DNA of 5,577 bases from UBA10646 sp003456175. GTDB taxonomy: Bacteria; Bacteroidota; Bacteroidia; Chitinophagales; Chitinophagaceae. Below, in pieces: positions 3,674-5,577 of the stretch (positions are counted from its first letter, which is position 1; every line of letters begins with the position of its first letter). A model generated the notes under the pieces. It had not been told where the DNA came from, searched no databases, and saw only the letters and a program-made list of their open reading frames with translations. A program made the position numbers and the translations under genes. The DNA lies in contig DALYLQ010000115.1 in the NCBI GenBank assembly GCA_031976225.1, positions 1 through 5,577 on the forward strand, given 5' to 3'.

Positions 3674-5577
3674 TTATTGCCCCATCATACCACCGGCATC
3701 GAAACCGCCCTCTGATTTGGTGTTTTTACGCTTGAATAGGCTTGCATCGAACTTGCCAAAGCGATAGTTAAAATTCACACGCAATACCTGCGGATCTCTA
3801 CGACGTTCGTTGAACTGATTGAAAAAAATACTTTCACTGAATGTTTTATACAATTGCGTACGTAAGAAGTCGTTCATACTTAAAGTTAAACTAGCAGAGT
3901 TACCGCCTTTCCATGTCCAATCTTTACGTAAGGCAATATCAAAACTAAAACGCGGATCAATATAACCTTGGGCTGTTGTTTGAACTCCTCCGCCAAACAT
4001 CATACCACCACCAAAACGGCCACCACCACCGCCACCGCCGCCCGGAGGCAATACGGTACGTGCTTGATAATCGGCACTTAATTGTATGCTATAGCTCTTA
4101 GGTAGTTTAAAGTTGTTATTCCATTTGGCAAACCAGCTTACTTGCTCTTGGCGTAGACCGCTTTCAATGTTGTTGCCGTTAATAATGCTGTTGTAAATAT
4201 TCACATTTACCGTAAGGTCCCACCATTTAACTACTGGCATACGATTGGTTAATTCGATACCATAGTTATAGCTGCTATTGGCATTTACGAAAGTGTTGTA
4301 AATAACACTATCACCACCAACAATTGGGTTAGCTCCTTTATACTGATAACGTGTAATTAAGTTTTCTGAATTCTTGAAGTAAGCACCTACTAAGAAGTTA
4401 GCACCACGCTTGTAGGCATAGTTGTAGTTAACCTCGAAGCTGTTGGTAAATTCTGGGCGAAGTGCTACGTTACCTATGCTTATGTTTTGCGGGTCGGTTA
4501 AATCGGGGAATGGTATTAACTGGAAAAAGTTCGGGCGGTTAACACGGCGGCTGTAGTTGAACTGAATATCGGCCTTTTCAGTGGCTTTGTAAGTGATAAA
4601 AGCACTAGGGAAGAGGCTCAAAGGAAAATCTACTCTAAAGCTAGTATCTTGACCGCTACGAGCACCACCAATAAGCGTACCTGTATAACGACTGCTTTCT
4701 ACACGCATACCTAATTGATAGCTCCATTTTTTCACTTTGAAGCCATAGCTGGCATAAGCTGCATATACCTGATCGTTAAACTTGTATTTGCTGCTAGCTC
4801 GTGGTACAAGTACAAACTGATTAAGGGTATTATCGAAACGGAATTGGTCTAAATCGTTTCTAAAATCACGCACGGCAATACGGGCACCTGCTTCGAATTT
4901 GCTATTATCGGTCAACGGGTTTTCATAATCTATTTGTGTGGTTAAGAAACGGTTGTATCCGCTATTAATGTTGCGTTGCTTGAATGGTGCACCCTTCGGA
5001 TTGTTAGAAGGATCGTAAGTGTCGATATTCAAATTGGTTAAACCATCATTATTGGCGCTGTTGTAGTTAACATCGGCGGAGATGTTATGGCCATTTTTAG
5101 CAAAGTTGTGCTTATAGCTTAGCTGGCTACCAAAATTCTCGAAGTTAGATGTTACACGTGTGATGTTATTGCTATAGCTTGAGAATACGTTACTAATAGT
5201 ACTATCAATACGCTGATCTTGATTATTATTGAACTGACCGCGGTTGTAGTTGGCCGATACTGAAATGGTATTTCTATTGTCTACAAACCAATCGAACCCG
5301 CCACGCACAAAGGCAAAATAGCCATCGTTCTCGCCATCGCCTTTGGTAGTTACTTTGCTTTGTAACTGCGAACCAATAGGTACATTGTTACGTTCGTTAT
5401 CAACCCAGCTTAAGCTGCGGCGGTGATAGGCTTGTGCTGAGGTAAAAAAGTTGATTTTATTCTGACGTACGTTGATATCGCCACCGCCATTTAAGCGAAA
5501 ACGACTATCGATACCCGCACGTAAGCCACCGTTATAACCTACTTTTTTATTTTTCTTCAATACTACATTTAAAATAC
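3674..5577 (-). CDS. TonB-dependent-receptor-like outer-membrane beta-barrel protein, 5' end missing
   Basis: The 633 visible residues run off the right edge. The frame is open to 5577 and begins ILNVVLKKNKKVGYNG, matching the end of a plug domain followed by the first barrel strand. The TTG at 5560 is an internal Leu codon, not a start. The barrel shows alternating aromatic strands and, from about residue 342, the OMP_b-brl_3 signature (SRRVNRPNFFQL, then NISIGN and LRPEFTNSFEVNYNY). Full-length relatives carry an N-terminal signal peptide, a carboxypeptidase-regulatory-like domain and a plug, and sit in the outer membrane. TonB energises substrate uptake in characterised receptors; the ligand cannot be told here. 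No SusD-like partner is present downstream, so a glycan SusC role is not supported. Oddities are an eight-Gly run and GGGMMFGGG in a late loop (about 510-530) and a Gly/Met-rich C-terminus, GGMMGQ. Confidence 0.9.
   Translation of the reverse strand, partial: ILNVVLKKNKKVGYNGGLRAGIDSRFRLNGGGDINVRQNKINFFTSAQAYHRRSLSWVDNERNNVPIGSQLQSKVTTKGDGENDGYFAFVRGGFDWFVDNRNTISVSANYNRGQFNNNQDQRIDSTISNVFSSYSNNITRVTSNFENFGSQLSYKHNFAKNGHNISADVNYNSANNDGLTNLNIDTYDPSNNPKGAPFKQRNINSGYNRFLTTQIDYENPLTDNSKFEAGARIAVRDFRNDLDQFRFDNTLNQFVLVPRASSKYKFNDQVYAAYASYGFKVKKWSYQLGMRVESSRYTGTLIGGARSGQDTSFRVDFPLSLFPSAFITYKATEKADIQFNYSRRVNRPNFFQLIPFPDLTDPQNISIGNVALRPEFTNSFEVNYNYAYKRGANFLVGAYFKNSENLITRYQYKGANPIVGGDSVIYNTFVNANSSYNYGIELTNRMPVVKWWDLTVNVNIYNSIINGNNIESGLRQEQVSWFAKWNNNFKLPKSYSIQLSADYQARTVLPPGGGGGGGGRFGGGMMFGGGVQTTAQGYIDPRFSFDIALRKDWTWKGGNSASLTLSMNDFLRTQLYKTFSESIFFNQFNERRRDPQVLRVNFNYRFGKFDASLFKRKNTKSEGGFDAGGMMGQ

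Noticed and set aside
4019..4042. Tandem CCACCACC tract read as a microsatellite or CRISPR-like repeat
   Set aside because: It is the in-frame polyglycine coding tract of the receptor, with mixed GGT/GGC codons and no spacers.
5558..5560. TTG at 5560 as start of the receptor gene
   Set aside because: The frame continues open to the window edge with plug-like residues (ILNVV), and the product would lack a signal peptide and plug. It is an internal Leu codon.

Overview
The window looks like chromosomal DNA of a member of the Bacteroidota, probably near the Chitinophagaceae/Sphingobacteriia. The main evidence is the large outer-membrane beta-barrel gene at the right end, whose signature is typical of the phylum, plus an AT-rich background and mostly A-rich leaders without Shine-Dalgarno sequences. 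The genus cannot be fixed from the sequence. Every gene I can support lies on the minus strand, so the order of transcription is right to left.

Right to left: (1) 5577-3674 is the C-terminal part of a TonB-dependent-receptor-like protein of the OMP_b-brl_3 type. Its N-terminus lies beyond the window edge. (2) 3463-2546 is a compact pair of genes for exported proteins of unknown function, 103 and 194 residues long. The second carries TPR-like helices. They are 21 bases apart and followed by a strong intrinsic terminator at about 2478-2510, so they read as one small operon. (3) 2397-1087 is a complete XerC/D-like tyrosine recombinase with all six catalytic residues, an extra N-terminal module with two conserved-looking tryptophans, and a true Shine-Dalgarno sequence. 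(4) 849-100 is a short-chain dehydrogenase/reductase (SDR) whose catalytic Tyr is replaced by Leu. A hairpin terminator follows it. (5) At the extreme left, the first 14 codons of another minus-strand gene run off the edge.

No pathway joins these genes. The layout suggests an accessory spot: a stand-alone recombinase between a metabolic gene of uncertain activity and a small secreted-protein cassette, beside a conserved-type surface receptor. Two non-coding patterns deserve attention. One is a 14-base self-complementary sequence present at both ends of the secreted-protein cassette. The other is a set of TGTCG motifs, three of them spaced 19-20 bases apart just past the recombinase stop codon. 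I see no RNA genes, CRISPR array, transposase, or clear new defence or biosynthetic system.
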